Below are positions 26,113 through 35,546 of a DNA stretch of 61,548 nt, piece after piece (position 1 is the first letter of the stretch; the number at the start of each line of letters is the position of its first letter). The notes under the pieces were generated by a model. The model did not search any database. It saw only the letters and a list, made by a program, of their open reading frames with translations, and was not told the DNA's origin. The position numbers and the translations under genes are program-made. This DNA is from Thermoanaerobaculales bacterium. GTDB taxonomy: Bacteria; Acidobacteriota; Thermoanaerobaculia; Thermoanaerobaculales; Sulfomarinibacteraceae. The stretch lies in assembly GCA_025456145.1 (NCBI GenBank), contig JALOLD010000002.1, positions 1-61,548 on the forward strand, written 5' to 3'.

Positions 26113-27359
26113 TCAACGACCACGGACCGCTGGTCGGGATCGACGTCGGCGCGACCCGTGTCGCGGTCGTCGTCGGGAACGTCGAGGATGACCAGCTGAT
26201 CGTCCGCGGCTGCGGTCAGGCGGCCCATGACGGGGCTCGCAAGGGGGTCGTCGCCAACCTCGAGGAGGTCGCGAGCGCGGTCCGGATGGCGGCCGAGGAG
26301 GCCGAGGCGATGGCCTCGACCCCGGTCGAGCTCGCCGCGGTCGGGCTCGGCGGGCTGCCCATCCAGGGGCTGCCGTCGACCGCGTCGGTGCCGGTCACCG
26401 GGCGCAACCTGACGGTCTCCGAGGACGATCTGCGCCGGGCCCTCACCGCCTGCGCGCAGGTCAGCATCCCGCAGGACTTCCGGGTGCTCGACATCATCGC
26501 CTGCGGCTATGCCCTCGACGGCCAGCCCGGCATGGAGCACCCGGTCGGCATGCCCGGCACCCGGCTCGACGCGTCGGCCTTCGTGGTCTACACCAACAAG
26601 ACCCACGCCGAGACCGTCGAGCAGGTCGTCAACCGCGCCGCGGTGGCGGTCAGGCGGCTGGTCTACGAGCCCCTCGCGGCGGCGGCGGCGGTGCTGACCC
26701 CGGACGAGCGCGAGCTCGGCTGTCTGCTGCTCGACATCGGGTACGCGACAACCGAGTGGGTGCTGTTCGCCGACGGCGTCGTGGCGTCGTCGGGCGCGCT
26801 GCCGATCGGCGGCCGCCACTTCACGGCCGATCTCGCGGCGCTGCTCAAGACGACGACCGCCGCCGCCGAGCGGACCAAGCGACGGGTCGGGGCCTCGCTC
26901 GAGCGCGAGGGCCTCGATGTCGAGGCGATCGAGGTGCCGAGCCTCGGCGGCGACGGCAACCAGGTGCACCCGGCGCGGTTCGCCGCCGAGATCCTGCACG
27001 AGCGGGCCCGCGACCTCTTCATCGGGGTCCACCGGACGCTTGTGCAGCACGGGCTCGACCGGGTACCCCGCGCCGGCGTCGTGCTGACCGGCGGCGGCGC
27101 CGCTCTCGACGGGCTCGAGGAGGCGGCGGAGAAGATCTTCGGCCACCGCGCCCGGATCGGGCGGCCGCTCGAGGTCGCCGGTCTCGCCGAGCCGGTCTCG
27201 GGGCCCGAGTGGGCGGTGGCCTGCGGGCTCGTCCGGGTGCAGTGCCAGAAGCAGGACAGGTTCATCGCGACGCGCGGACGCAACGGCGGGCTGTTTGCCC
27301 GACTGCGTGGCGTCCTTGGTGATTTTTTCGAAATGGGAGGTGGGCATGATCGAGCTTGA
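26109..27359 (+). CDS. ftsA: Cell division protein FtsA
   Basis: Actin-like ATPase of 416 aa that tethers FtsZ to the membrane. Phosphate-1 motif [15 protein letters not shown], the GNNLT-like [44 protein letters not shown] (phosphate-2), and [14 protein letters not shown] (adenosine motif) are seen. The C-terminus ends in an amphipathic helix ([16 protein letters not shown]) for membrane binding. It overlaps ftsQ by 4 bp and ftsZ by 14 bp. Confidence 0.96.
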   Translation: MINDHGPLVGIDVGATRVAVVVGNVEDDQLIVRGCGQAAHDGARKGVVANLEEVASAVRMAAEEAEAMASTPVELAAVGLGGLPIQGLPSTASVPVTGRNLTVSEDDLRRALTACAQVSIPQDFRVLDIIACGYALDGQPGMEHPVGMPGTRLDASAFVVYTNKTHAETVEQVVNRAAVAVRRLVYEPLAAAAAVLTPDERELGCLLLDIGYATTEWVLFADGVVASSGALPIGGRHFTADLAALLKTTTAAAERTKRRVGASLEREGLDVEAIEVPSLGGDGNQVHPARFAAEILHERARDLFIGVHRTLVQHGLDRVPRAGVVLTGGGAALDGLEEAAEKIFGHRARIGRPLEVAGLAEPVSGPEWAVACGLVRVQCQKQDRFIATRGRNGGLFARLRGVLGDFFEMGGGHDRA

Positions 27360-28566
27360 CAATCAGTTGATCGAGGAGCTGGACCGGGCGGGCGACGACG
27401 TCCCGACCCTGTTCGACGAGGAGCCGGAGTCGGGGATCTTCCTCGACGAGGGCACGACGCCGGCGCGGATCCGGGTGATCGGGGTCGGCGGCGGCGGCTG
27501 CAACTCGGTGAACCGGATGATCTCGGCCGGTCTGACCGGGGTCGAGTTCATCGCGGCGAACACCGACGCCCAGGCGCTCGCCGCGAGCATGGCGCCGCTC
27601 AAGCTCCAGCTCGGGTCCGAGCTGACCCGGGGTCTCGGCGCCGGGGCCAACCCGGAGATCGGCCGCAAGGCGGCGATCGAGGCGGACAAGAAGATCTTCG
27701 ACCTGCTCGACGGGGCCGACATGATCTTCATCACCAGCGGGATGGGCGGCGGCACCGGCACCGGCGCGACCCCGGTGATCGCCCAAATGGCGCAGGATGT
27801 CGGCGCGCTGACCGTGGCGGTGGTCACCAAGCCCTTCTCCTTCGAGGGCTCGCGCCGCCGCAAGGTCGCCGAGGAGGGCATCGCGGCCCTCGCCGAGCAC
27901 GTCGACACCCTGATCACGATCCCCAACGACCGGCTGCTCAAGTTCGTCGAGCGCAATACCAACTTCACCGACGCCATGCGGATCGCCGACGACGTGCTGC
28001 GTCAGGCGGTCCAGGGCATCGCCGACATCATCACCGTGCCGGGGCTGATCAACCGCGACTTCGCGGACGTGCGGACGGTGATGAAGGGGATGGGCCACGC
28101 CCTCATGGGCATCGGGATGGCGTTCGGCGAGCACCGGGCGGTCGAGGCGGCGCAGCAGGCGATCGCCTCTCCGCTGCTCGAGGAGACCTCGATCGAGGGC
28201 GCCCGCGGGCTGCTCATCAACATCTCGGGCGGCACCGACGTGACCCTCAACGAGATCAACGAGGCCGCCGAGATCATCACCGAGGGCGCCGACCCCGATG
28301 CACAGATCCTGTTCGGCGCGGTGGTCGACCCGAGGCTCGAGGACTGCATGCAGGTGACGGTCATCGCCACCGGCTTCCAGTGCGAGCAGGGCCCGGTCCG
28401 GGTTCCGGCCGCCGAGGTCCGGCCGAGGCTCGAGCCTGTGGTCGATGACCAGCCGCGGGTCCGGACGAGCCGCTTCTTCGTGCCCGGCGGCCCGCACAAC
28501 GACTACGGCATCAACCAGACCGACGACTACGAGATCCCGGCCATCCTGCGCAAGCAGATGGACTGA
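27346..28566 (+). CDS. ftsZ: Cell division GTPase FtsZ
   Basis: Tubulin-like GTPase of 406 aa. Motifs: [22 protein letters not shown], the tubulin signature [11 protein letters not shown], and the T7 loop [11 protein letters not shown]. After a variable linker the protein ends in the conserved peptide [13 protein letters not shown] that binds FtsA. The N-terminal 40 residues form an acidic extension before the core. GGGAGG precedes the ATG at 27346. It is the last gene of the dcw cluster; an intrinsic terminator follows at 28618-28660. Confidence 0.98.
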   Translation: MIELDNQLIEELDRAGDDVPTLFDEEPESGIFLDEGTTPARIRVIGVGGGGCNSVNRMISAGLTGVEFIAANTDAQALAASMAPLKLQLGSELTRGLGAGANPEIGRKAAIEADKKIFDLLDGADMIFITSGMGGGTGTGATPVIAQMAQDVGALTVAVVTKPFSFEGSRRRKVAEEGIAALAEHVDTLITIPNDRLLKFVERNTNFTDAMRIADDVLRQAVQGIADIITVPGLINRDFADVRTVMKGMGHALMGIGMAFGEHRAVEAAQQAIASPLLEETSIEGARGLLINISGGTDVTLNEINEAAEIITEGADPDAQILFGAVVDPRLEDCMQVTVIATGFQCEQGPVRVPAAEVRPRLEPVVDDQPRVRTSRFFVPGGPHNDYGINQTDDYEIPAILRKQMD

Positions 28567-28617
28567 ACGAGCAACACGCTGTCCGACGTGTCCGGGGTGC
28601 GCCCCGGCGACGTCATC

Positions 28618-28660
28618 CGCCCCTCCTGTGCACCACCTCCCGGCAGGAGGGGCGATTTTT
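28618..28660 (+). terminator. Intrinsic terminator of the dcw cluster
   Basis: An 11-bp perfect GC-rich stem, CGCCCCTCCTG (28618-28628) with CAGGAGGGGCG (28644-28654), loop of 15 nt, followed by ATTTTT. A second small stem CCGGGG-TGCG-CCCCGG (28592-28607) precedes it. Confidence 0.9.
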
Positions 28661-28698
28661 CGATCCTCGCGTCGGGCGATCCCTCGATCGGGTTGCGG

Positions 28699-28704
28699 TA
28701 GCCT
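28699..28704 (+). promoter_or_regulatory. -10 element for a leaderless hydrolase gene
   Basis: TAGCCT is followed by exactly 6 nt (AGTCCG) and the ATG at 28711. No ribosome-binding site is visible upstream. The -35 region is not recognisable, so this is a moderate call supported by the same 6-nt spacing at three other genes. Confidence 0.4.
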
Positions 28705-28710
28705 AGTCCG

Positions 28711-29559
28711 ATGAAACCTCGTGAGCTCACGATCGAGCTCCCCCACCACCGCCTGGCGGCCCTCGAGTGGGGCCCGCCCGATGGTCGGCCGGTCATCGCG
28801 CTGCACGGCTGGCTCGACAACGCGGCGAGCTTCTCCGGGCTCGGGCCGCGGCTCGAGGGCATCCGCCTCGTCGCCCTCGACCTGATGGGCCACGGCCGGT
28901 CGCCGCACCGCCCGGCGGGTTGCGGCCTCCACTTCGTCGACTGGGTTCCCCAGGTGGTCGAGGCCGCCGACGAGCTCGGTCTCGAGCGCTTCTCCCTGGT
29001 CGGTCACTCGATGGGGGCGGGGATCTCGGCGCTGGTGCCGGCGGCCGCGCCGGGTCGCGTCGTAAGGCTCGTTCTCCTCGAGGGCGCCGGGCCGCTGTCG
29101 ACCCCGGCCGACGAGGCCCCGACGCTGCTCCGCCTCGCCCTCGACGACGAGCGGAGGATCGCTGGGACCCCGTCCCGCACCCACCCGGATCTCGCGACCG
29201 CCATCGCCGCCCGTTGCCACGGCACCGACCTCGACCCGACGACGGCCCGGGCCCTGGTCGAGCGCTCGGTCGTGCCGGTCGACGGCGGCGTCCGCTTCAC
29301 CTTCGACCCGCGCCTCAAGACGCGCTCGCGCTGGCGTTTCACCGAGGAGCAGGTCCACTCCTTCCTCGGCGCAATCGACTGCCCGGTGCTCGCGATCCGG
29401 GCTCGCTCGGGCTGGCCCTTCCCCGAGGAGCAGATGGTGGCGCGGATGGCCGCGATCCCCGACCTGACGCGGCTCGAGGTCGAGGGCGGTCACCACGTCC
29501 ACCTGACCCACCCCGAGCGGGTGGCCCCGGCGGTCGAGGCGTTTCTCCGGCCGGCCTGA
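28711..29559 (+). CDS. Alpha/beta hydrolase (SERHL-like)
   Basis: A single-domain alpha/beta-hydrolase of 282 aa. The oxyanion strand IALHGWLDNAASF, the LDLMGHGRS strand and the nucleophile elbow GHSMGAG (Ser) are clear; the C-terminal histidine is in VEGGHHVHLTHPE. The HGWLDNA form recalls serine hydrolase-like (SERHL) proteins and epoxide-hydrolase relatives. No signal peptide, so cytoplasmic. Substrate unknown. Monocistronic: it sits after the ftsZ terminator, starts with an apparent leaderless ATG and ends 2 bp before the convergent phosphatase gene. Confidence 0.88.
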   Translation: MKPRELTIELPHHRLAALEWGPPDGRPVIALHGWLDNAASFSGLGPRLEGIRLVALDLMGHGRSPHRPAGCGLHFVDWVPQVVEAADELGLERFSLVGHSMGAGISALVPAAAPGRVVRLVLLEGAGPLSTPADEAPTLLRLALDDERRIAGTPSRTHPDLATAIAARCHGTDLDPTTARALVERSVVPVDGGVRFTFDPRLKTRSRWRFTEEQVHSFLGAIDCPVLAIRARSGWPFPEEQMVARMAAIPDLTRLEVEGGHHVHLTHPERVAPAVEAFLRPA

Positions 29560-29561
29560 GC

Positions 29562-31220
29562 TCAGCCTTCCCGCCGCACGACGACGATCGTCCGGTCGTC
29601 GGCAAAGGGGCGTCCGGCGGCGAAGCCCTCGAGGGCCCGGTCGACCGCCTCGGCGAGGGCCTCGGGCCGGCACCGCCGGTGCTCGCGGCAGACCTCGGCG
29701 AGCCGGTGCTGGCCGAACTCCTCGCCATCCCGCCCCTCGGCCTCGGTGTAGCCGTCGGAGTAGACGACCAGAGTGTCGCCGTCCTCGATGGTCGCCTCGC
29801 CGGGACGATAGTCGGCGGACGGCAGGAGGCCGAGCGGGATGCCGGTGGCGCCGAGCCACTCGACCTCGCCCGAGAGGCGGACCAGGCAGGCCGGGGCGTG
29901 ACCGGCGCTGGCGAAGCGGAAGATCGGCGCCGATGGGGAGATCACCCCGAGGAACATTGTCGCGAAACGGTTGGCCGGGGTCCGCTGGTGGAGCTTCGGG
30001 GAGATCCGGTTGAGGATCTCGTGGGGCGCCAGGCCGTCTTCGATGGGGACCGACGACACCGCTTCGAGGTAGCCGGTGAGCAGCGCCGCCGCGATCCCCT
30101 TGCCCGAGACATCGGCCAGGGCGAGCACGACCTCGTCGCCGCCCGAGCGCTCGACGAGCTGGTAGTAGTCGCCGGAGACGCCGCGCGAAGGCCGGGTGGC
30201 GCCCCACAACCGGTAGCCGGCCACCTCGGGGAGGCGCTGCGGGATCAGGTCGACCTGGAGGCGCCGGGCGATGGTGAGCTCGCGCTCGAGGCGGCGCCGC
30301 TCGGCCGCCTCCTCGGTCAGGGCGAGGTTGTGGATCCGCATCGCCGCCACCGAGGCCAGGGTGACGAGCAGCTCGAGGTCCTCCTCGGTGAACTGGCGCA
30401 CCGCGGCGTTCGAGCCGAGCACGATCAGGCCGAGGGCGCCGGGCGGCGCAACGAGCGGCGCCGCGAGCAGCGACCGCACCCCGGCGGAGACGAGGCTCGC
30501 CGCGTCGGCGAAGCGGCGGTCGGCCCGGGCGTCGGTGACGAGCGCTGCCATCGACTTGTCAACGACCTCGGCGAACAGGCTCTCCGACTCGAGCGAGCCG
30601 AGATCGGTGTGCGGCGCCATGCGCCGCGCCATACAGGCGTAGCCTCCCCCGTCGCAGCGCATGAAGACCTCGGCGCGATGCGGCCCGAGCTGGGCGAAGA
30701 CGTGGTCGAGGATGAGCTCGAGCAGCTCCTCGACCGAGACCGACCGGGCCATCGCCTTGTGGACCTCGTTGATCAGGGCGAGCCGCGAGGCGTACCGGCC
30801 GAACGAGGCGTCGTCGCCGGGCGGCGTCTCGGAGCGCCGCAGCAGCTCGACCGCGGGCCGGAGCATGTGATCGGTCGACGGCGCCTCGGAGGCGGCGCCA
30901 GGCGCTCGTTCGCGGTCGACCGGTCGGGCGATCTTGACCAGGCTCGCCGACAGGGTGATGACGTCGCCGACCCCGACCGCGGTGGCGCCTTCGACCGGCC
31001 GGCCATTGACAAAGGTGCCATTTCGCGAACCCAGGTCCTCGACCTGCCAGTCGTCTCCGACCTTGAATAGCCGGGCGTGGCGGCGCGACATGAAGCGATC
31101 GGCGACGGTGACGTGGCAGCGCGTCGAGCGGCCGATGACCGCTTCGTCGCCGTCGACGAGATGCTCGAACGGCGCGCTCTCGGCCGGGGTGACGTTGAGC
31201 AGGAGCACGGGTGAGTCCAT
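29562..31220 (-). CDS. FHA-GAF-PP2C (SpoIIE-like) serine/threonine phosphatase
   Basis: A three-domain signalling protein of about 552 aa. FHA domain: VIGRSTRCHVTVADRFMSRR (29-48) and LGSRNGTFVNG (63-73), which bind phosphothreonine. GAF domain: about residues 145-310, a small-ligand sensor. PP2C/SpoIIE-like phosphatase: about 345-552, with RRLQVDLIPQRLPEV, GVSGDYYQL, ADVSGKGIAAALL, SAGHAPACL and VVYSDGYTEAEG, where the aspartates bind metal. The architecture points to a partner-switching or Thr-phosphorylation circuit. An alternative ATG at 31232 would add four residues. No kinase or anti-sigma partner is adjacent. Confidence 0.92.
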   Translation of the reverse strand: MDSPVLLLNVTPAESAPFEHLVDGDEAVIGRSTRCHVTVADRFMSRRHARLFKVGDDWQVEDLGSRNGTFVNGRPVEGATAVGVGDVITLSASLVKIARPVDRERAPGAASEAPSTDHMLRPAVELLRRSETPPGDDASFGRYASRLALINEVHKAMARSVSVEELLELILDHVFAQLGPHRAEVFMRCDGGGYACMARRMAPHTDLGSLESESLFAEVVDKSMAALVTDARADRRFADAASLVSAGVRSLLAAPLVAPPGALGLIVLGSNAAVRQFTEEDLELLVTLASVAAMRIHNLALTEEAAERRRLERELTIARRLQVDLIPQRLPEVAGYRLWGATRPSRGVSGDYYQLVERSGGDEVVLALADVSGKGIAAALLTGYLEAVSSVPIEDGLAPHEILNRISPKLHQRTPANRFATMFLGVISPSAPIFRFASAGHAPACLVRLSGEVEWLGATGIPLGLLPSADYRPGEATIEDGDTLVVYSDGYTEAEGRDGEEFGQHRLAEVCREHRRCRPEALAEAVDRALEGFAAGRPFADDRTIVVVRREG

Positions 31221-31265
31221 TATGACACCCATCGCCGGCCCGGCCGGGTGGCCGGGGGCCGGGGC

Positions 31266-31271
31266 TATACT
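31266..31271 (+). promoter_or_regulatory. -10 element upstream of the HtrA-type protease
   Basis: TATACT stands 21 bp before the ATG at 31293 and between divergent genes. No clear -35 box is seen; GGAGGGG provides the ribosome-binding site of the gene. Confidence 0.5.
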
Positions 31272-31292
31272 CTGGAGCCTGGAGGGGCGAGC

Positions 31293-32399
31293 ATGGCTGC
31301 CCAACGACATCTCCTGGCCCTTGTCTTCCTCGGTGGGATGGTCGGCGGCATCGGGCTGGCTGCCCTCGCGTCGGCCCAGCGGTCCGCCGCCACCCCGGCG
31401 CCGCGGTCGGTCGCCGGGCGCGGCGAGCTGACCGCCGCCGAGCGATCGGTGACCTCGTTGTTCGAGGAGGCCAGCCCGTCGGTCGTCTACATCACCTCGA
31501 TCGCGCTGCGTCGCGACCTCTTCCGGCTCAACGTGATGGAGATCCCGAGCGGCACCGGCTCGGGCTTCATCTGGGACGAGGACGGTCACGTGGTGACCAA
31601 CTTCCACGTCATCAGGAGCGGCAACCGCGCCGAGGTCACCCTCGCCGACCACTCGACCTGGGAGGCCACGGTGGTCGGCCTGGCGCCCGAGAAGGACCTG
31701 GCGGTGCTCCGCATCGAGGCGCCGACCGATCGGCTGCGGCCGCTGAGGATCGGCGCCTCGTCGGATCTCAAAGTCGGCCAGAGCGTCCTCGCCATCGGCA
31801 ACCCCTTCGGCTTCGACCAGACCCTGACCACCGGCATCATCTCGGCCCTCGGGCGCGAGATCGACTCGGTCGACGGAGTGCCGATCCGCGACGTCATCCA
31901 GACCGACGCGGCGATCAACCCGGGCAACTCCGGCGGGCCGCTGCTCGACAGCGCCGGCCGCCTGATCGGGGTCAACACCGCGATCGTCAGCCCCTCCGGC
32001 GGCTATGCCGGTCTCGGCTTCGCGATCCCGGTCGACACCGTCAACTGGGTCGTGCCCGAGCTCATCGCGCACGGCCAGATCCGGCGGCCAGCGCTCGGCG
32101 TCGAGCTGGTCGCCGACCACGCGACGCGCCGGCTCGGTCTGACGGGCGCGCTGGTCGGCAACGTCGAGCGGGGCAGCGGCGCCGATCGGGCGGGGCTGCG
32201 CCCGACCTACCGCAACCGCAGCGGCCGGTGGGTCCCCGGCGACCTCATCGTCGCCATCGAGGGGGATACGGTCCGCTCGACCGGCGATGTCTGGCTCGCC
32301 CTCGAGCGGCGCGCGGCGGGCGAGACGGTCACCGTCACGGTCAGCCGCGAGGGTCGCCGGGTCGATCTCGAGGTCCGGCTCGGCGAGGGCGGGCTGTAG
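31293..32399 (+). CDS. HtrA/DegP-type serine protease with one PDZ domain
   Basis: A secreted or membrane-anchored trypsin-fold protease of 368 aa. The N-terminal hydrophobic segment (LLALVFLGGMVGGIGLAALASA) is a signal or anchor. Catalytic triad by motif: His105 in VTNFHVI, Asp135 in EKDLAVLR, Ser213 in INPGNSGGPLLD. One PDZ domain (about 270-365) includes LGVELVADHATRRLG and GDLIVAIEGDTVRSTGD. This is the DegS/DegP family that degrades misfolded periplasmic proteins or senses envelope stress; a single PDZ plus N-terminal anchor is closer to DegS-type. GGAGGGG lies 6 bp before the start. Confidence 0.93.
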   Translation: MAAQRHLLALVFLGGMVGGIGLAALASAQRSAATPAPRSVAGRGELTAAERSVTSLFEEASPSVVYITSIALRRDLFRLNVMEIPSGTGSGFIWDEDGHVVTNFHVIRSGNRAEVTLADHSTWEATVVGLAPEKDLAVLRIEAPTDRLRPLRIGASSDLKVGQSVLAIGNPFGFDQTLTTGIISALGREIDSVDGVPIRDVIQTDAAINPGNSGGPLLDSAGRLIGVNTAIVSPSGGYAGLGFAIPVDTVNWVVPELIAHGQIRRPALGVELVADHATRRLGLTGALVGNVERGSGADRAGLRPTYRNRSGRWVPGDLIVAIEGDTVRSTGDVWLALERRAAGETVTVTVSREGRRVDLEVRLGEGGL

Positions 32400-32475
32400 C
32401 TGCCGCGCGGCATCGAGGCTGATCCGTGACACAATGGTCTCGCCCGAACGCCACCCGTCGTCTGGAGACACGAAG

Positions 32476-32832
32476 ATGCAGAAGATCGTGCTCATCGTCA
32501 TCGTGATCGTCCTCGGCCTGCTGGCCTACAACTACTTCACCACCGGCGAGCTGAGCCTGATGCCCGGCGGCGCGGCGAGCGACGACGGGGCCGAGCTCAA
32601 CCGGCTGCGCGGCGAGTTCCGGGCCGCGGCGCGCGAGTTCCGCCAGGCCGGACGAAGCGCCGGGGTCAGCGGGCTCGACACCACCGACCAGGCGTCAGCG
32701 GCGCTGGCCGCGGTCGAGCGGATCGAGAAGGCGGTCGAGACGCTGTCCGAGAAGTCGGACGACGCCGAGCTCAAGACCGAGGCGGGTAAGCTCCTCGCCG
32801 AGATCCGCAAGTACAAGCAGGACATCAGCTAG
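32476..32832 (+). CDS. Small membrane-anchored helical protein, unknown function
   Basis: Not a family I recognise. 118 aa: an N-terminal transmembrane helix (KIVLIVIVIVLGLLAYNYF), a Gly/Ser linker, then an amphipathic helical region rich in Glu, Lys and Ala (LRGEFRAAAREFRQAGRSAG, ... VERIEKAVETLSEKSDD), suggesting a periplasmic helical hairpin. The ATG at 32476 follows TGGAGA. It lies 76 bp after the protease gene on the same strand, so co-expression is possible. Codon use matches the surroundings, and the clean topology supports a real gene. Confidence 0.75.
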   Translation: MQKIVLIVIVIVLGLLAYNYFTTGELSLMPGGAASDDGAELNRLRGEFRAAAREFRQAGRSAGVSGLDTTDQASAALAAVERIEKAVETLSEKSDDAELKTEAGKLLAEIRKYKQDIS

Positions 32833-32959
32833 CGGCCCGGTGCCGAGCTGCGGCCGAGCGGCGCCAGCGGCGCCGTCGCGAGCCGCGCCCTCCGGAAACC
32901 TCGCGGACCGGCCGACGTAGGTCTGGAAAGCGGTACAACGCTCAGGTCAGGGAGGCGCC

Positions 32960-35491
32960 ATGTTCCGGACGCGGCGCGCGATGATCGTTCTGCTCGGAGT
33001 GGTCCTGGTCGCGTGGCCGGCGGTCGCACAGCAGCGGGTCTGGACCGAGACCGGCGACCCGGTGCCGGGCTGGGAGCCGTACGACGCCGCGATTCGCGAC
33101 TTCATGCAGACCTGGGCGATCCCCGGCGCCGCCCTGGCGGTCGCCTACGAGGGCCGGCTGGTCTACGCGCGCGGCTTCACCTGGGACAGCCCCGAGGCCG
33201 AGCCCGTCCAGCCGACCTCGCTGTTCCGGATCGCCTCGATGTCCAAGCCGATCACCAGCGTCGCGATCCACCAGCTCATCGAGCGCGGGCTGCTGAGCCA
33301 CGACACCCGGGTGGTGGACGTGCTCGATCTCGAGCCCGGACCGGGGGGCCACCGGGACCCGTGGCTCGAGCTGGTGACCGTCGACCACCTGCTCTACCAC
33401 ACCGGCGGCTTGGACCGCGACCAGACCTTCGACCCGATGTTCTACGACGAGACGATCGCGGCGGCGCTCGGGGTCGAGCTGCCGATCAGCAAGCGCGACA
33501 TCGCGACCTACATGAGCGGGAGGACCCTGCAGTCCCTGCCCGGCCTCCGCTTCGCCTACTCGAACTACGGCTACTGCCTGCTCGGTCTGATCATTGAGGA
33601 GGTCACCGGCCGCGACTACTCCGAGTGGGTCGCGGAGAACGTCTTCCAGCCGATCGGGGTCGGCCGGCCGCGCCGCGGCCACACCGCCCTCCACGAGCGA
33701 GCGCCGGGCGAGGTCCGCTACCACGGCTGGGGCGAGGACCCCTACCGCTGGAACATCGAGAACATGGACGCGCACGGGGGTTGGATCCTCTCGGCGCCCG
33801 ACTACCTGCGCTTCATGGGCGCGCTCTTCGACGACCCCGCCGCGAGCCCCCTGCTCGGTCGCGCGAGCATCGAGGCGATGCTCGAGGTGATCCCCGAGAC
33901 CGCGAGCGCGGCCTACGGGAGGGGTTGGGTGGTCATCGAGGACGATGGGGTCGTCTCATACGGCCACGACGGCTCGCTCCCCGGGACGATCACGGTCGGC
34001 CGCTGGTTCGACAACGGCATCGCGATGGTGGCGCTGCTCAACACCCGCAAGGAGATGGACGACATCGAGCTCGCCGATCCGACCACGGTGCCGGCCCACG
34101 ACCTGTTCGAGTCGGTGGGCATCGCCGAGCGCGCCCTCGGCGCGGCCCTCGCCGAGTCGTGGATCCCGGTGGTGGCGAGGAGCGCCGGCGCGGGCGGTAG
34201 CCTGTGGCGCTCGGACCTCGCCCTGCTCAACCGCTCGAGCCTCGCCAACCGCCTCAGGCTGCGGGTCGAGATGACCAACCTGGCGGTCGACCGCGAGCTC
34301 GAGCTCGAGCCCGGGGAGCAGCTCATCCTGGGCGACGTGGTCGGCGAGCTCGGGCTGGCCGGCTCGGGGTCGTTGCGGGTCTTCTCGTCCGAGCCCCTGA
34401 CCGTCGCGTCGCGGACCTACAACCTCTCGCCGGACGGCAGCTTCGGCCAGCTCCTTGGCGGCGTCACAGGTCCCGGCGGGCTCGGCAACGGCGACCGGGC
34501 GGTGCTCATGCACCTCCGCGAGGACGCGCTCGCCCGGTCGAACATCGGCATCCTCAACGCCGGCCGCCGCGAGGCGCGCGTCCTGGTCGAGCTGCTTGAC
34601 GGCGACGGGATCGAGCTCGCGAGCTTCACCCGGCAGGTCGCGCCGCGCCGGGTGCTCCAACTCAACCAGCCGATCCTCGACCAGGGCGGGCGCTCGGACG
34701 TCACGACCGCCCGGGCGGTGGTGACGGTGCTCGACGGAGAGGAGGTCGTGGTCTACGGCTCGGTGGTCGACGCCGGGACCAACGACCCGACGACCATCCC
34801 GATGAAGACCGGCCCGGGCGCGACCAGCCAGTGGGTGGCGGCCGCCGCCCGCGATGACGGCGCGGCGGGCAGCGTCTGGCGGACCGATCTCGGGCTGCTC
34901 AACGCCGACGCCGCCGAGCCGGCCTCGGCGATCGTCACCTATCACCCCGCGGGGGGCCCGGACGTCTCGCTCGAGCTGGTGCTCGAGGCGGGCGAGCACC
35001 GGGTGCTCGCCGATGTCGTCGGGCTGCTCGGCAGCACCGGCTCGGGATCGCTCGAGGTGACGGCCGACCGGCCGGTGCTGGTCAGCTCGCGGACCTACAA
35101 CCTGAGCGCCGCGGGGAGCTTCGGCCAGTACCTCGACGGGCTCGACGCGGCGCGGCTGGTCGGCGATGGCGACACGGTCTGGCTGGCGCAGCTCCAGCAG
35201 AACCAGGACTTCAGGACCAACATCGGCGTGCTCAACACCGGTCCCGAGCAGACCGTGCTGCGGCTCGAGCTGCGCGACGGCGCGGGGGCCGAGCTCGCGA
35301 CCGCCCAACGGACGATCCCCGCCGGCGGCCGCCTCCAGCTCCAGGAGCCGTTCCGCCGGATCGCCGGCCGCACCGACATCGCCGACGGCTACGCGGTGGT
35401 CGAGGTGATCAGCGGATCGGGGGTGGCGGTCTACGCCTCGGTCGTCGACAACCGCACCAACGACCCGACAACGGTCCCGATGGTGCGCTGA
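32960..35491 (+). CDS. Secreted class C beta-lactamase-like serine hydrolase with duplicated C-terminal module
   Basis: 843 aa. A signal peptide (IVLLGVVLVAWPAVA) is followed by a beta-lactamase/DD-peptidase-like domain (about 35-385): SMSK (Ser93, Lys96), the tyrosine motif YSNYGY, and GHDGS near the end. Two homologous modules of about 210 residues follow (about 400-616 and 623-843). Both contain an S-W-R-(S/T)-D-L-LLN strand, then SRTYNLS, GSFGQ, (S/T)NIG(I/V)LN and a closing SVVD...NDPTT(I/V)PM. GGAGG lies 4 bp before the ATG. The module looks like a recurrent secreted beta-sandwich add-on; its role (adhesion, sorting) is not known to me. The enzyme may be an esterase or peptidase rather than a true beta-lactamase. 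Confidence 0.88.
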   Translation: MFRTRRAMIVLLGVVLVAWPAVAQQRVWTETGDPVPGWEPYDAAIRDFMQTWAIPGAALAVAYEGRLVYARGFTWDSPEAEPVQPTSLFRIASMSKPITSVAIHQLIERGLLSHDTRVVDVLDLEPGPGGHRDPWLELVTVDHLLYHTGGLDRDQTFDPMFYDETIAAALGVELPISKRDIATYMSGRTLQSLPGLRFAYSNYGYCLLGLIIEEVTGRDYSEWVAENVFQPIGVGRPRRGHTALHERAPGEVRYHGWGEDPYRWNIENMDAHGGWILSAPDYLRFMGALFDDPAASPLLGRASIEAMLEVIPETASAAYGRGWVVIEDDGVVSYGHDGSLPGTITVGRWFDNGIAMVALLNTRKEMDDIELADPTTVPAHDLFESVGIAERALGAALAESWIPVVARSAGAGGSLWRSDLALLNRSSLANRLRLRVEMTNLAVDRELELEPGEQLILGDVVGELGLAGSGSLRVFSSEPLTVASRTYNLSPDGSFGQLLGGVTGPGGLGNGDRAVLMHLREDALARSNIGILNAGRREARVLVELLDGDGIELASFTRQVAPRRVLQLNQPILDQGGRSDVTTARAVVTVLDGEEVVVYGSVVDAGTNDPTTIPMKTGPGATSQWVAAAARDDGAAGSVWRTDLGLLNADAAEPASAIVTYHPAGGPDVSLELVLEAGEHRVLADVVGLLGSTGSGSLEVTADRPVLVSSRTYNLSAAGSFGQYLDGLDAARLVGDGDTVWLAQLQQNQDFRTNIGVLNTGPEQTVLRLELRDGAGAELATAQRTIPAGGRLQLQEPFRRIAGRTDIADGYAVVEVISGSGVAVYASVVDNRTNDPTTVPMVR

Positions 35492-35546
35492 CTGCCGCTG
35501 GGTCTCGCACCTCGTGCTCTCGCGCCGCCGAGCGGGCGACGACGGC

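Noticed and set aside
32960..34150. A true antibiotic-resistance beta-lactamase
   Set aside because: The SxxK/YxN/HxG pattern is shared by esterases and D-aminopeptidases; the large C-terminal modules and lack of a regulator give no support for a resistance role.
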